Below, piece by piece: positions 1-6,019 of a stretch of DNA of 14,417 bases. Within the stretch, counting starts at the first letter, position 1, and every line of letters begins with the position of its first letter. A program made the position numbers and the translations under genes. The notes under the pieces were generated by a model. It saw only the letters and a list, made by a program, of their open reading frames with translations. It did no database searches and was not told where the DNA came from. This DNA comes from Bacteroidota bacterium. GTDB lineage: Bacteria; Bacteroidota; Bacteroidia; Flavobacteriales_D; JABDKJ01. The stretch lies in NCBI GenBank assembly GCA_027621335.1, contig JAQCAN010000033.1, positions 1 to 14,417 on the forward strand, read 5' to 3'.

Positions 1-211
1 CCTTGCCATTCAACCAGTAGGAGCCGGACGTAGGGCTGTCCAATGCACCGATGACATTCATCAAGGTGGATTTTCCTGAGCCCGAAGGTCCCATAAGGGC
101 TACATATTCATTCTTATTGATATCCAAGGACAATCCATTGAGGGCTTTGACCTCTTGAGTCCCCACTCGATAGAGTTTGAATACGTCCTTGACAGAGATG
201 ATCTGCTCCAT
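1..211 (-). CDS. ABC transporter ATP-binding protein, LolD/MacB type (partial, 5' end only)
   Basis: This is the first 70 codons of an ATPase subunit read leftwards from an ATG at 211-209; the rest lies beyond the window edge. The Walker A motif GPSGSGKST is at residues 41-49. The lead-in (a VKDVFKLYRVG stretch, then VKALNGLSLDI) and the following MNVIGALDSPTSG stretch are typical of the LolD/MacB/FtsE-like group, which powers lipoprotein release or MacB-type export from the inner membrane. Walker B and the signature motif are out of view, so the exact subfamily and partner permease cannot be told. It is divergent from the TetR gene, with 153 bases between them, and nothing suggests a link to phenylacetate metabolism. 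I see no Shine-Dalgarno sequence, as is usual in Bacteroidota. Confidence 0.9.
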   Translation of the reverse strand, partial: MEQIISVKDVFKLYRVGTQEVKALNGLSLDINKNEYVALMGPSGSGKSTLMNVIGALDSPTSGSYWLNGK

Positions 212-364
212 GAGGCGAAGATAGGGGAAGGACCGCGTGATGGACTAGATTTCTCTAAAAGGCCATCAGAGCGGATGAAGGGTGCGATTTTCAAGGATTC
301 GGCTAAAATCGCTTCAAGCTATATTAGTCTCTAACTAACCTTTGTTCGTACCCTTGCTCTTCAG
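212..364. other. divergent intergenic region between ABC ATPase and tetR
   Basis: This 153-base spacer must hold promoters for the leftward ABC gene and the rightward TetR gene. On the tetR side it has an AT-richer stretch (about 315-346) with overlapping inverted repeats, annotated separately as a candidate operator. A near match to the Bacteroidota -7 box (AACCTTTG, 337-344) lies 20 bases before the tetR ATG. I see no RNA gene or extra ORF that looks real. Confidence 0.5.
324..348. promoter_or_regulatory. candidate TetR autoregulatory operator upstream of tetR
   Basis: Two overlapping imperfect dyads are visible. One is TTAGT, five bases, ACTAA (324-338). The other is CTAAC, CTTT, GTTCG (335-348). 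The second matches the spacing and most bases of the perfect dyad upstream of paaE (CTAAC, four bases, GTTAG), which suggests one regulator binds both. The site overlaps a near-consensus -7 box, so binding would block transcription of the regulator gene. Binding is inferred. Confidence 0.45.
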
Positions 365-937
365 ATGGAAAAATTGAGCAGAAAAGAGCAAATCAAGACC
401 GTGGCCGCGCGTCTTTTCCGTAAGCGGGGGTTCAAAGCCACCTCCATGCGGGATATCGCAAAGGCGATGGACATGGAAGCTCCAAGCCTCTATAACCATA
501 TCTCCAGCAAGCGACAGCTCTTAGAAGAACTCTTGATGTCCATCGCACAATCGTTCATTCTGGGAATGAAAGAAGTGAAGGAAGCGCCTTTGAATAGCTT
601 GGAAAAGCTAGAGCGACTTATCAAACTGCATGTGGACATCACTATTGACCACACGGATGCTGTAAGTCTGTTGACGAATGAATGGGTGCATCTTGAAGGG
701 GGTGCCGCCTTGGATTTCAATGCACTCAAAGATGACTATGAAAAGGATTTCAAGGGCATTCTTATGGCGTGCATCAAAGAGGGTCACTTGAAGGAGGTCA
801 ATGCCGACCTAGCCATGTTCTCCATCCTATCTACCCTTCGCTGGCTGTATTCTTGGTACAGCAAGAATCCGAATGTCAATAAAATCGATCTGGAGCAGCA
901 GATGGTGAAACTCCTTATTCCGACTAGGAACGAATGA
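365..937 (+). CDS. TetR/AcrR-family transcriptional regulator, probable PaaR-type repressor of the paa operon
   Basis: This 190-residue protein has the usual size and plan of a TetR repressor. The N-terminal DNA-binding domain covers about residues 5-55, with the helix-turn-helix at about 27-46 (TSMRDIAKAMDMEAPSLYNH) followed by the family's SSKRQLLEELL helix. The remaining residues are helical and would form the ligand-binding and dimer domain. It sits just upstream of paaE in the same direction, 70 bases away, and a perfect 18-base dyad lies in that gap. In other bacteria TetR-type PaaR proteins repress paa genes and are released by phenylacetyl-CoA; that role here is inferred from position and operator, and the ligand cannot be read from sequence. 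The ATG at 365 gives a normal TetR N-terminus. A fatty-acid or CoA-ester regulator of another kind remains possible. Confidence 0.85.
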   Translation: MEKLSRKEQIKTVAARLFRKRGFKATSMRDIAKAMDMEAPSLYNHISSKRQLLEELLMSIAQSFILGMKEVKEAPLNSLEKLERLIKLHVDITIDHTDAVSLLTNEWVHLEGGAALDFNALKDDYEKDFKGILMACIKEGHLKEVNADLAMFSILSTLRWLYSWYSKNPNVNKIDLEQQMVKLLIPTRNE

Positions 938-966
938 GAGCTTGACGTAACCAAGCTATGTAATTT

Positions 967-984
967 AGCTAACAATCGTTAGCT
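967..984. promoter_or_regulatory. perfect palindromic operator upstream of paaE
   Basis: AGCTAAC (967-973) and GTTAGCT (978-984) are exact inverted repeats separated by AATC. An 18-base dyad of this size, 24 bases upstream of the first gene after a TetR gene, is what a TetR-family operator should look like. Its right arm overlaps the -7 promoter box at 980-987, so an occupied site would exclude RNA polymerase. A related site lies before the tetR gene. Confidence 0.65.
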
Positions 985-987
985 TTG
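980..987 (+). promoter_or_regulatory. candidate Bacteroidota -7 promoter box for paaE operon
   Basis: TAGCTTTG matches the Bacteroidota -7 consensus TAnnTTTG exactly and ends 20 bases before the paaE ATG. I could not find a convincing -33 TTG at the expected spacing. The overlap with the operator dyad supports it as the regulated promoter. Confidence 0.5.
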
Positions 988-1007
988 CGCAAACGAACAT
1001 TATTTAT

Positions 1008-2081
1008 ATGTCCAACCACTATCACGAAGTCAAGGTCAAGGCCGTTGAAAAGACCACCCCTGATTGTTCTATTGTGACGCTGGACATAAGTAATGGCCTC
1101 AGTGGGGATTTTGCCTTCAAACAAGGACAATACCTTACTCTAAAAGCGAGTATAGATGGGGAGGAGGTAGTCCGATCATATTCACTCTGTTCATGCCCAA
1201 ACGATGGAATTTGGCAAGTGGGCATCAAGAAAGTTCTAGGCGGCAAATTCTCATCGTTTGCCAATGACGTGCTTAAAGCTGGTGACACATTGCAAGTCAT
1301 GGAGCCCAATGGCCGTTTCTATGTGGAAGTGGACCCTTCGCTTTCGCGGAATTATGTCGCCTTTGCAGCTGGCAGTGGCATCACCCCCATCCATTCCATC
1401 ATCAAGACCCACCTGACCGCAGAACCGAATTCCACCTTCACCTTGTTCTACATCAATCAAACGGTCGGAAGCATCATTCTGCGCGAGGAGATAGAAGCTT
1501 TGAAGAATCTATTCATGGAGCGATTCGAGGTCTATCACCTTTTGACACGTGAATCCCGCAACATTCCTCTCCTAGATGGTCGATTGGACGATGCGAAACT
1601 TGAGAGCATCTTTACCAAGGTCTTGAATGTGGAAGACGTGGACCATGTCTTCACCTGCGGTCCTGAGGAGATGATCTTCATGGTAAAGGAATTCCTTGAG
1701 AACAAGGGAATGGACCCTAAGAAAATCCATTTCGAGCTTTTCAACACTTCTGGTGACAAGTATGCCGAAAAGCATGATTACAGCACAGAACTGGCAGGAC
1801 TTGTCTCCAAAGTGACGATATTGGAGGGAGGTAAGACGTTCAACTTCGACATCGCGCAAGGCTCGAACAACATCCTTGACGCAGCCCTGCAAGCTGGAGC
1901 TGATGTACCTTTCGCATGCAAAGGAGGAGTTTGTTGCACCTGCCGGGCGAAATTGATGGAAGGTGAGGTGGATATGAAAGTGAACTATGCTTTGGAGCAA
2001 GAGGAGGTGGACCAAGGATTCATCCTGACTTGTCAAGCTATACCGAAAAGTAAACGAGTTATTGTAGACTTCGATCGATGA
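1008..2081 (+). CDS. paaE: phenylacetyl-CoA 1,2-epoxidase reductase subunit PaaE
   Basis: PaaE passes electrons from NAD(P)H through FAD and a plant-type [2Fe-2S] cluster to the di-iron oxygenase PaaABC. All three parts are visible in the usual order. The FAD-binding barrel has RSYS at residues 56-59. The nucleotide-binding domain has AGSGITP at 121-127 and CGPE at 217-220. The C-terminal ferredoxin domain has cysteines 304, 309, 312 and 342 in the C-x4-C-x2-C-x29-C pattern. The length of 357 residues is normal for the family. It is the first gene of the operon here, whereas E. coli has paaE after paaABCD. It is followed by paaA after an 18-base gap. The ATG lies just downstream of a -7 promoter box and operator. 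Other ferredoxin reductases share this domain order, but the paaABCD neighbours settle the call. Confidence 0.95.
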   Translation: MSNHYHEVKVKAVEKTTPDCSIVTLDISNGLSGDFAFKQGQYLTLKASIDGEEVVRSYSLCSCPNDGIWQVGIKKVLGGKFSSFANDVLKAGDTLQVMEPNGRFYVEVDPSLSRNYVAFAAGSGITPIHSIIKTHLTAEPNSTFTLFYINQTVGSIILREEIEALKNLFMERFEVYHLLTRESRNIPLLDGRLDDAKLESIFTKVLNVEDVDHVFTCGPEEMIFMVKEFLENKGMDPKKIHFELFNTSGDKYAEKHDYSTELAGLVSKVTILEGGKTFNFDIAQGSNNILDAALQAGADVPFACKGGVCCTCRAKLMEGEVDMKVNYALEQEEVDQGFILTCQAIPKSKRVIVDFDR

Positions 2082-2099
2082 TCATTAAGGCTGAAGATT

Positions 2100-3053
2100 A
2101 TGACACAGAAAGAAATAAACCTGGAAGAACAATTCCAAGCCCGTATCGACAGGGACGAGTCCATCGAGGCGAAGGACTGGATGCCTGAAAAATATCGCAA
2201 GACCCACATCCGCCAGATCTCACAGCATGCGCATAGTGAAATTGTCGGTATGCTGCCGGAAGGGAATTGGATCACACGTGCCCCGAGCTTGAGGCGAAAG
2301 GTGGCCTTATTGGCCAAAGTGCAGGACGAAGCGGGTCACGGACTCTATCTCTACAGCGCGGCTGAAACCTTGGGGATTACGCGTGATGAACTTACTGAAC
2401 AGTTGCACAGCGGCAAGGCCAAGTATTCCAGCATCTTCAACTACCCCGCCCTCACATGGGCTGACATGGGAGCCATAGGCTGGCTTGTGGATGGTGCAGC
2501 CATCATGAACCAGGTCATGCTCACGAGAACTTCCTACGGTCCCTATGCCCGTGCCATGGTGCGTATCTGCAAGGAAGAGAGCTTCCATCAACGCCAGGGC
2601 TATGAGATCATGTTGACCTTATGCAAGGGAACGGCCCTTCAAAAGGAACTTGCCCAAGATGCGCTTAATCGGTTTTGGTGGCCAAGCTTGATGATGTTCG
2701 GCCCCAAGGATGATGAGTCCCCAAACACAGAACAGTCTGTGAAATGGAAGATCAAGCGAAAGACCAATGACGAGCTCAGGCAACAGTTTGTGGACCAGAC
2801 CGTTCCACAGGCCGAGTTCTTAGGCCTTACGGTTCCAGATCCAGCCTTGAAATGGAACGAGGAACGGGGTCATTACGATTTTGGGGACATCGATTGGGAC
2901 GAGTTCTGGCAGGTGGTCAAAGGACATGGTCCATGCAATAAAGAACGTATAGATGCCAGAGTCAAAGCTTGGGAAGAGGGAGAGTGGGTGCGTGATGCGG
3001 CAGTAACTCACGCAGAGAAGAAAGATTCTAGAACGGAACAAAAAGTAGCCTGA
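2100..3053 (+). CDS. paaA: phenylacetyl-CoA 1,2-epoxidase catalytic subunit PaaA
   Basis: PaaA is the catalytic di-iron subunit of the ring-epoxidising complex, which turns phenylacetyl-CoA into ring-1,2-epoxyphenylacetyl-CoA using oxygen. Two carboxylate/histidine metal motifs are seen: DEAGH (residues 76-80) and EESFH (159-163), the ExxH pairs expected of a bacterial multicomponent monooxygenase. The 317-residue length fits the family. The C-terminal residues after about 300 are charged and probably poorly conserved. The stop codon TGA shares its A with the ATG of paaB (TGATG at 3051-3055), so the two are translationally coupled, as expected for subunits of one complex. No missing key residue is apparent. 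Confidence 0.97.
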   Translation: MTQKEINLEEQFQARIDRDESIEAKDWMPEKYRKTHIRQISQHAHSEIVGMLPEGNWITRAPSLRRKVALLAKVQDEAGHGLYLYSAAETLGITRDELTEQLHSGKAKYSSIFNYPALTWADMGAIGWLVDGAAIMNQVMLTRTSYGPYARAMVRICKEESFHQRQGYEIMLTLCKGTALQKELAQDALNRFWWPSLMMFGPKDDESPNTEQSVKWKIKRKTNDELRQQFVDQTVPQAEFLGLTVPDPALKWNEERGHYDFGDIDWDEFWQVVKGHGPCNKERIDARVKAWEEGEWVRDAAVTHAEKKDSRTEQKVA

Positions 3054-3343
3054 TGAGTGATAAGAAACAATGGCCCATCTGGGAAGTGTTCATTCGAAGT
3101 AAGAATGGACTTGAGCATAGACACGCAGGAAGCTTGCACGCCTCTGATGCCGAGATGGCTTTGGAGAATGCCCGAGATGTCTATACCCGCAGACAAGAAG
3201 GGGTGAGCATATGGGTGGTGGAGTCCAAGCACATCCATGCCACCAATCCGGAGGAGGCTGGAGAGCTCTTCGAGCCTGCTGCTGACAAGGTGTATCGCCA
3301 TCCAACCTTCTATGTCCTTCCTGATGAATTGAAACATATATAG
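3053..3343 (+). CDS. paaB: phenylacetyl-CoA 1,2-epoxidase structural subunit PaaB
   Basis: This 96-residue protein matches PaaB, the small bridging subunit that holds PaaAC heterodimers together in the epoxidase. Family features seen are WPIWEVFIRSKNGLEHRHAGSL near residue 7, the ASDAEMALENARDVYTRR segment and the VYRHPTFYVLP ending. There are no metal-binding motifs, in line with a structural role. Its ATG overlaps the paaA stop by one base. The stop codon TAG (3341-3343) is followed at once by a 31-base repeat element, so the tight coupling seen between paaA and paaB is broken before paaC. Confidence 0.95.
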   Translation: MSDKKQWPIWEVFIRSKNGLEHRHAGSLHASDAEMALENARDVYTRRQEGVSIWVVESKHIHATNPEEAGELFEPAADKVYRHPTFYVLPDELKHI

Positions 3344-3374
3344 GATTCAAGATTCAATCGCTCCGCTATTCAAG
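3344..3374. repeat. 31-base intergenic repeat element, copy 1 (after paaB stop)
   Basis: The element reads as two heptads (GATTCAA, GATTCAA), a TCGCTCCGCT core made of two near-identical pentads, and a closing ATTCAAG. A copy differing at only two of 31 bases follows the paaD stop (4713-4743), and part of it recurs inverted just before the gene at 9055. Bases 3345-3357 are an exact inverted match to 3454-3466 beside the paaC start. Confidence 0.85.
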
Positions 3375-3410
3375 ATTGTCAATTGAGACTCGAAGAACTT
3401 AAAAAGCAAC

Positions 3411-3473
3411 CTTGAACTTGAAATCTTGAACCTTGAATGTTGAACCTTGAATGTTGAATCTTGAATGTTGAAT
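3411..3473 (+). repeat. tandem heptad array (nine TTGAA-type 7-base units) running into the paaC start
   Basis: Nine consecutive 7-base units can be laid out without gaps: CTTGAAC, TTGAAAT, CTTGAAC, CTTGAAT, GTTGAAC, CTTGAAT, GTTGAAT, CTTGAAT, GTTGAAT. The last two units contain the start codon and the first codons of paaC. The 13 bases at 3454-3466 are the exact reverse complement of 3345-3357, giving a possible stem across the paaB-paaC gap. ATGs at 3437 and 3451 within the array close after a few codons; only the one at 3465 stays open. Confidence 0.9.
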
Positions 3474-4217
3474 AACTCCCTCTACCGCTACCTCCTCCTT
3501 TTAGGAGACAACTCCTTGATCCTTGGCCACCGCTTGAGCGAACTCTGCGGTCACGGGCCTAATCTGGAAACAGATATCGCCTTGACCAACCACTCCTTGG
3601 ATCTCTTCGGACAGGTCCGTTCCTACTTCCAATATGCGGCTAAGATCGCTGGCGAAGGAACGGAAGACAGTGTCGCCTTTTTGCGCTATGAGAAGGACTA
3701 CCTGAATGTGCACTTGGTAGAGCAGCCGAACACTGACTTCGCTCATGTCATCTGCCGCCAATTCCTCTGGGATGCCTACCACCTTCCGCTTATGAAGGCT
3801 TTGATGAAAAGCAAGGATGAGACTCTGGCCGCTATCGGAGCCAAAGGGGAGAAAGAAGCTGCCTATCACCTCCGTTTCTCAAGTGAATGGATGAAGCGAC
3901 TGGGCGATGGCACTGAAGAGAGTCATAAAAGGTTGCAATCTGCGCTCGACCACCTCTATAGGTATTCCTATGAGCTATTCAAGGAAAGTGAAGTGGAGAA
4001 AGAGATGAAGGAAAAAGGAATAGGTGCAGACCTCGGGAAGATTCTAGAAGAATGGAAGAAGACCACAGAGGACATCTTCAGATCTTCGAACGTCTCACCA
4101 TCTGATGACCCACCAGCCATAGCCAAAGGCAAACAAGGCTTCCACACGGAGCACATGGGCTTCATTCTGGCTCAGATCCAATACATGCAACGCGCCTATC
4201 CTGACATGCAATGGTGA
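3465..4217 (+). CDS. paaC: phenylacetyl-CoA 1,2-epoxidase subunit PaaC
   Basis: PaaC is the ferritin-like partner of PaaA, needed for structure and stability of the epoxidase but lacking its own catalytic di-iron centre. The 250 residues align end to end with known PaaC: LLLLGDNSLILGHRLSELCG, DIALTNHSLDLFGQ, AGEGTEDSVAFLR, LVEQPNTDFAHVICRQFL, EAAYHLRFSSEWMKRLGDGT and the closing GFHTEHMGFILAQIQYMQR. Length and alignment support the ATG at 3465, although this codon and the next two are built from the upstream heptad array, so the first residues are repeat-derived. In the message the start could pair with the sequence just after the paaB stop. The stop overlaps paaD by seven bases, implying coupling to paaD. 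Confidence 0.95.
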   Translation: MLNNSLYRYLLLLGDNSLILGHRLSELCGHGPNLETDIALTNHSLDLFGQVRSYFQYAAKIAGEGTEDSVAFLRYEKDYLNVHLVEQPNTDFAHVICRQFLWDAYHLPLMKALMKSKDETLAAIGAKGEKEAAYHLRFSSEWMKRLGDGTEESHKRLQSALDHLYRYSYELFKESEVEKEMKEKGIGADLGKILEEWKKTTEDIFRSSNVSPSDDPPAIAKGKQGFHTEHMGFILAQIQYMQRAYPDMQW

Positions 4218-4714
4218 TTCCCCAGCCAGCGGACATTGCCCCTGAGATCCTGGCCATCCTAGAGACGGTCCATGATCCAGAGGTCCCTGTGCTCACAGTC
4301 ATGGACATGGGTATCATGCGCAAAGTGGAACAGAACGGAACTCACCTGACCATCCACATCTCCCCGACCTATTCCGGATGTCCTGCCATGGACACCATCG
4401 CTGATGACCTCAAGACCGCCTTTTCTGAGCATGGATTCACCACCGATATTGAGTTGGTCCTCGCCCCTGCTTGGACCACGGATGACATGAGCGAGGCCGG
4501 AAAGCGAAAGCTGGAAGAATATGGCATCGCTTCACCCCTGGAAGCCACAGCGGACAAAGAAGCACTCATGGGAGAGGCTCATAAAGTCAAATGCCCGAGA
4601 TGTGGGTCTACGAACACCCACTTGGTCAGCGCCTTTGGAAGCACCGCTTGTAAGGCTCATTTCAAGTGTAAAGACTGCTTAGAGCCTTTTGATTATTTCA
4701 AATGCCTCAAATGA
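4211..4714 (+). CDS. paaD: phenylacetate degradation protein PaaD, Fe-S assembly factor of the epoxidase
   Basis: PaaD belongs to the MIP18/DUF59 family and is thought to help mature the iron-sulfur centre of the PaaE reductase. The N-terminal MIP18 domain covers about residues 10-90, with HDPEVPVLTVMDMGI and the conserved cysteine motif SPTYSGCPAM (Cys57). The C-terminal zinc-ribbon-like part has CPRC (128-131), then Cys147, Cys153, Cys156 and Cys165 in the family's FGSTACKAHFKC...FDYFKC pattern. At 167 residues it is of normal length. It overlaps the end of paaC by seven bases. Its stop TGA (4712-4714) overlaps the second copy of the 31-base repeat, which marks the end of the tightly packed paaABCDE part. 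Confidence 0.95.
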   Translation: MVIPQPADIAPEILAILETVHDPEVPVLTVMDMGIMRKVEQNGTHLTIHISPTYSGCPAMDTIADDLKTAFSEHGFTTDIELVLAPAWTTDDMSEAGKRKLEEYGIASPLEATADKEALMGEAHKVKCPRCGSTNTHLVSAFGSTACKAHFKCKDCLEPFDYFKCLK

Positions 4715-4743
4715 TTCAACATTCAATCGCTTCGCTATTCAAG
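4713..4743. repeat. 31-base intergenic repeat element, copy 2 (after paaD stop)
   Basis: Same element as at 3344-3374, with two substitutions (G to C at its eighth base and C to T in the pentad core). It begins inside the paaD stop codon. Bases 4714-4726 are the reverse complement of 4811-4823 at 12 of 13 positions, mirroring the arrangement before paaC. Confidence 0.85.
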
Positions 4744-4781
4744 CTTCGCCAATCACACTTCATGAAAAACCAAGGTGCACG

Positions 4782-4789
4782 TACTTTTG
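4782..4789 (+). promoter_or_regulatory. candidate internal promoter -7 box before the 3-hydroxyacyl-CoA dehydrogenase gene
   Basis: TACTTTTG fits the TAnnTTTG consensus exactly and lies 21 bases before the TTG start at 4811, in the 96-base gap after paaD. No clear -33 element was found, so this may be chance in an AT-rich gap. If real, the second half of the operon can be expressed separately. Confidence 0.3.
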
Positions 4790-4803
4790 TTTATCTAACA
4801 CAT

Positions 4804-4824
4804 TTGAATTTTGAATATTGAATC
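4804..4824 (+). repeat. short heptad array (three TTGAATN units) containing the start codon of the PaaH-type gene
   Basis: TTGAATT, TTGAATA and TTGAATC follow one another without gaps. The second unit supplies the TTG start codon at 4811. The pair of units at 4811-4823 can form a stem with the repeat after paaD (4714-4726) with one mismatch. Confidence 0.8.
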
Positions 4825-5986
4825 AGGAATTCGCACCATCGGTGTGATCGGCTCAGGCACCATGGGCTCTGGAATCGCTCAGGTGGCCGCAACGTATGGA
4901 TGTCAAGTCAAAGTCTTTGATACAAGGCATGAGGCACTCAATAAAAGTCAGCACAGCCTAGAGAACATACTATCTCGTTTGGTCGAAAAAGGACGATTGG
5001 CAGAGGAAGAAAAGAAAGCGATCCTTTCACGCATCCACTACGACTCTTCCTTGATAGAGCTTGAGAAATGTGATCTGGTCATCGAGGCAATCATCGAGGA
5101 CCTTGAAGTCAAGCGTCATGTTTTTGAGCGCCTGAGCGAAATCGTGTCGGATTCCTGCATCATAGCGTCCAATACCTCTTCTCTCAGTATCACTTCTCTC
5201 GCTTCTGCTTGTGAAAAACCTGAGCGCTTCATAGGCATTCACTTCTTCAATCCGGTTCCATTAATGAAATTGGTGGAGATCATCCCGGCCGTGCAGACCT
5301 CAAAGTCCACAACGGACAAGACCAAGTCGATCATTGACTCATGGGACAAACTCACGGTCATCGCCAAGGACACCCCTGGATTCATTGTGAATAAGGTCGC
5401 TCGGCCTTTCTATTCGGAAGCCCTGCGCATTGCAGAGGAAGGCATCGCGGATTATGCCACCATCGACTGGGCGATGAAAGAAATCGGAGGCTTCCGCATG
5501 GGTCCTTTCGAGCTGATGGATTTCATTGGTAACGATGTGAACTATGCCGTCACTGAATCGGTATTCGAAGCCTTCTATTTCGACCCTAGGTACAAGCCTG
5601 CCTTTACTCAGAAACGTCTGAGCGAAGCGGGTTACCTGGGTAGAAAAACAGGCAAAGGCTATTACGATTATACCGAAGGAGCCTTAGCCTCCGAACCTAT
5701 CAAAGATGCTGCATTGGGAAGTCGAATCGCAGATAGGATCATCGCTCTGCTCATTGATGAAGCTGCAGATGCCGTTCTATATGGCATCGCCTCCCGAGAC
5801 GATGTGGATCTGGCTATGACCAAGGGAGTGAATTATCCTAAAGGACTGCTAGCTTGGGCCGATGAGATCGGTGTATCGGAAGTCGTGAAAAGATTGGACG
5901 ACCTTTATGATCACTATCATGACCCGAGGTATAGGTGCTGTAGCTTGTTAAGGACGATGGCATTAACCAACAAGACATTCTTTTGA
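4811..5986 (+). CDS. paaH: 3-hydroxyacyl-CoA dehydrogenase, PaaH type
   Basis: NAD-dependent oxidation of 3-hydroxyadipyl-CoA to 3-oxoadipyl-CoA is the expected role in the phenylacetate pathway. The Rossmann motif GSGTMG is at residues 14-19. The catalytic set matches the mammalian enzyme in spacing: Ser123, His144 (in GIHFFNPVPLMK), Glu156 and Asn194 (in DTPGFIVN). A first C-terminal 3HCDH domain follows to about residue 290, then a second, shorter one to the end. At 391 residues the protein is longer than single-domain enzymes (about 285) and shorter than E. coli PaaH (475). The start is TTG, since an in-frame TGA lies at 4805-4807 and the next ATG would remove the nucleotide-binding strand. 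A 3-hydroxybutyryl-CoA dehydrogenase role is an alternative; the operon favours PaaH. Confidence 0.88.
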   Translation: MNIESGIRTIGVIGSGTMGSGIAQVAATYGCQVKVFDTRHEALNKSQHSLENILSRLVEKGRLAEEEKKAILSRIHYDSSLIELEKCDLVIEAIIEDLEVKRHVFERLSEIVSDSCIIASNTSSLSITSLASACEKPERFIGIHFFNPVPLMKLVEIIPAVQTSKSTTDKTKSIIDSWDKLTVIAKDTPGFIVNKVARPFYSEALRIAEEGIADYATIDWAMKEIGGFRMGPFELMDFIGNDVNYAVTESVFEAFYFDPRYKPAFTQKRLSEAGYLGRKTGKGYYDYTEGALASEPIKDAALGSRIADRIIALLIDEAADAVLYGIASRDDVDLAMTKGVNYPKGLLAWADEIGVSEVVKRLDDLYDHYHDPRYRCCSLLRTMALTNKTFF

Positions 5987-6019
5987 ATCAAAATCTAAAT
6001 GAGAATTTGAATCAAAATG
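5982..6019. repeat. paired 13-base repeats 5' of the four-helix-bundle gene
   Basis: TTTGAATCAAAAT occurs at 5982-5994, overlapping the upstream stop codon, and again at 6006-6018, overlapping the ATG of the four-helix-bundle gene. Each contains the internal dyad TTTGA-A-TCAAA. The AATCAAAATG at 6010-6019 is the exact inverse of CATTTTGATT at 6445-6454 and 6469-6478 on the other side of the gene. Confidence 0.85.

Noticed and set aside
1572..2036. 154-codon open frame on the minus strand inside paaE
   Set aside because: It is antisense to a complete, motif-bearing PaaE and shows no domain of its own; long antisense frames are common in such coding sequence.
3344..3473. CRISPR-like array in the paaB-paaC gap
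   Set aside because: The repeat unit is seven bases in direct tandem with no unique spacers, and there are no cas genes; it is a microsatellite-like array.
3501..3869. 122-codon minus-strand open frame inside paaC
   Set aside because: It lies fully within paaC, whose whole length aligns with the family; no start context or motif supports it.
4795..4803. CTAAC before the PaaH-type gene as a third TetR operator
   Set aside because: Only one half-site is present; four bases on, the sequence does not continue as GTTAG, so a dyad is lacking.
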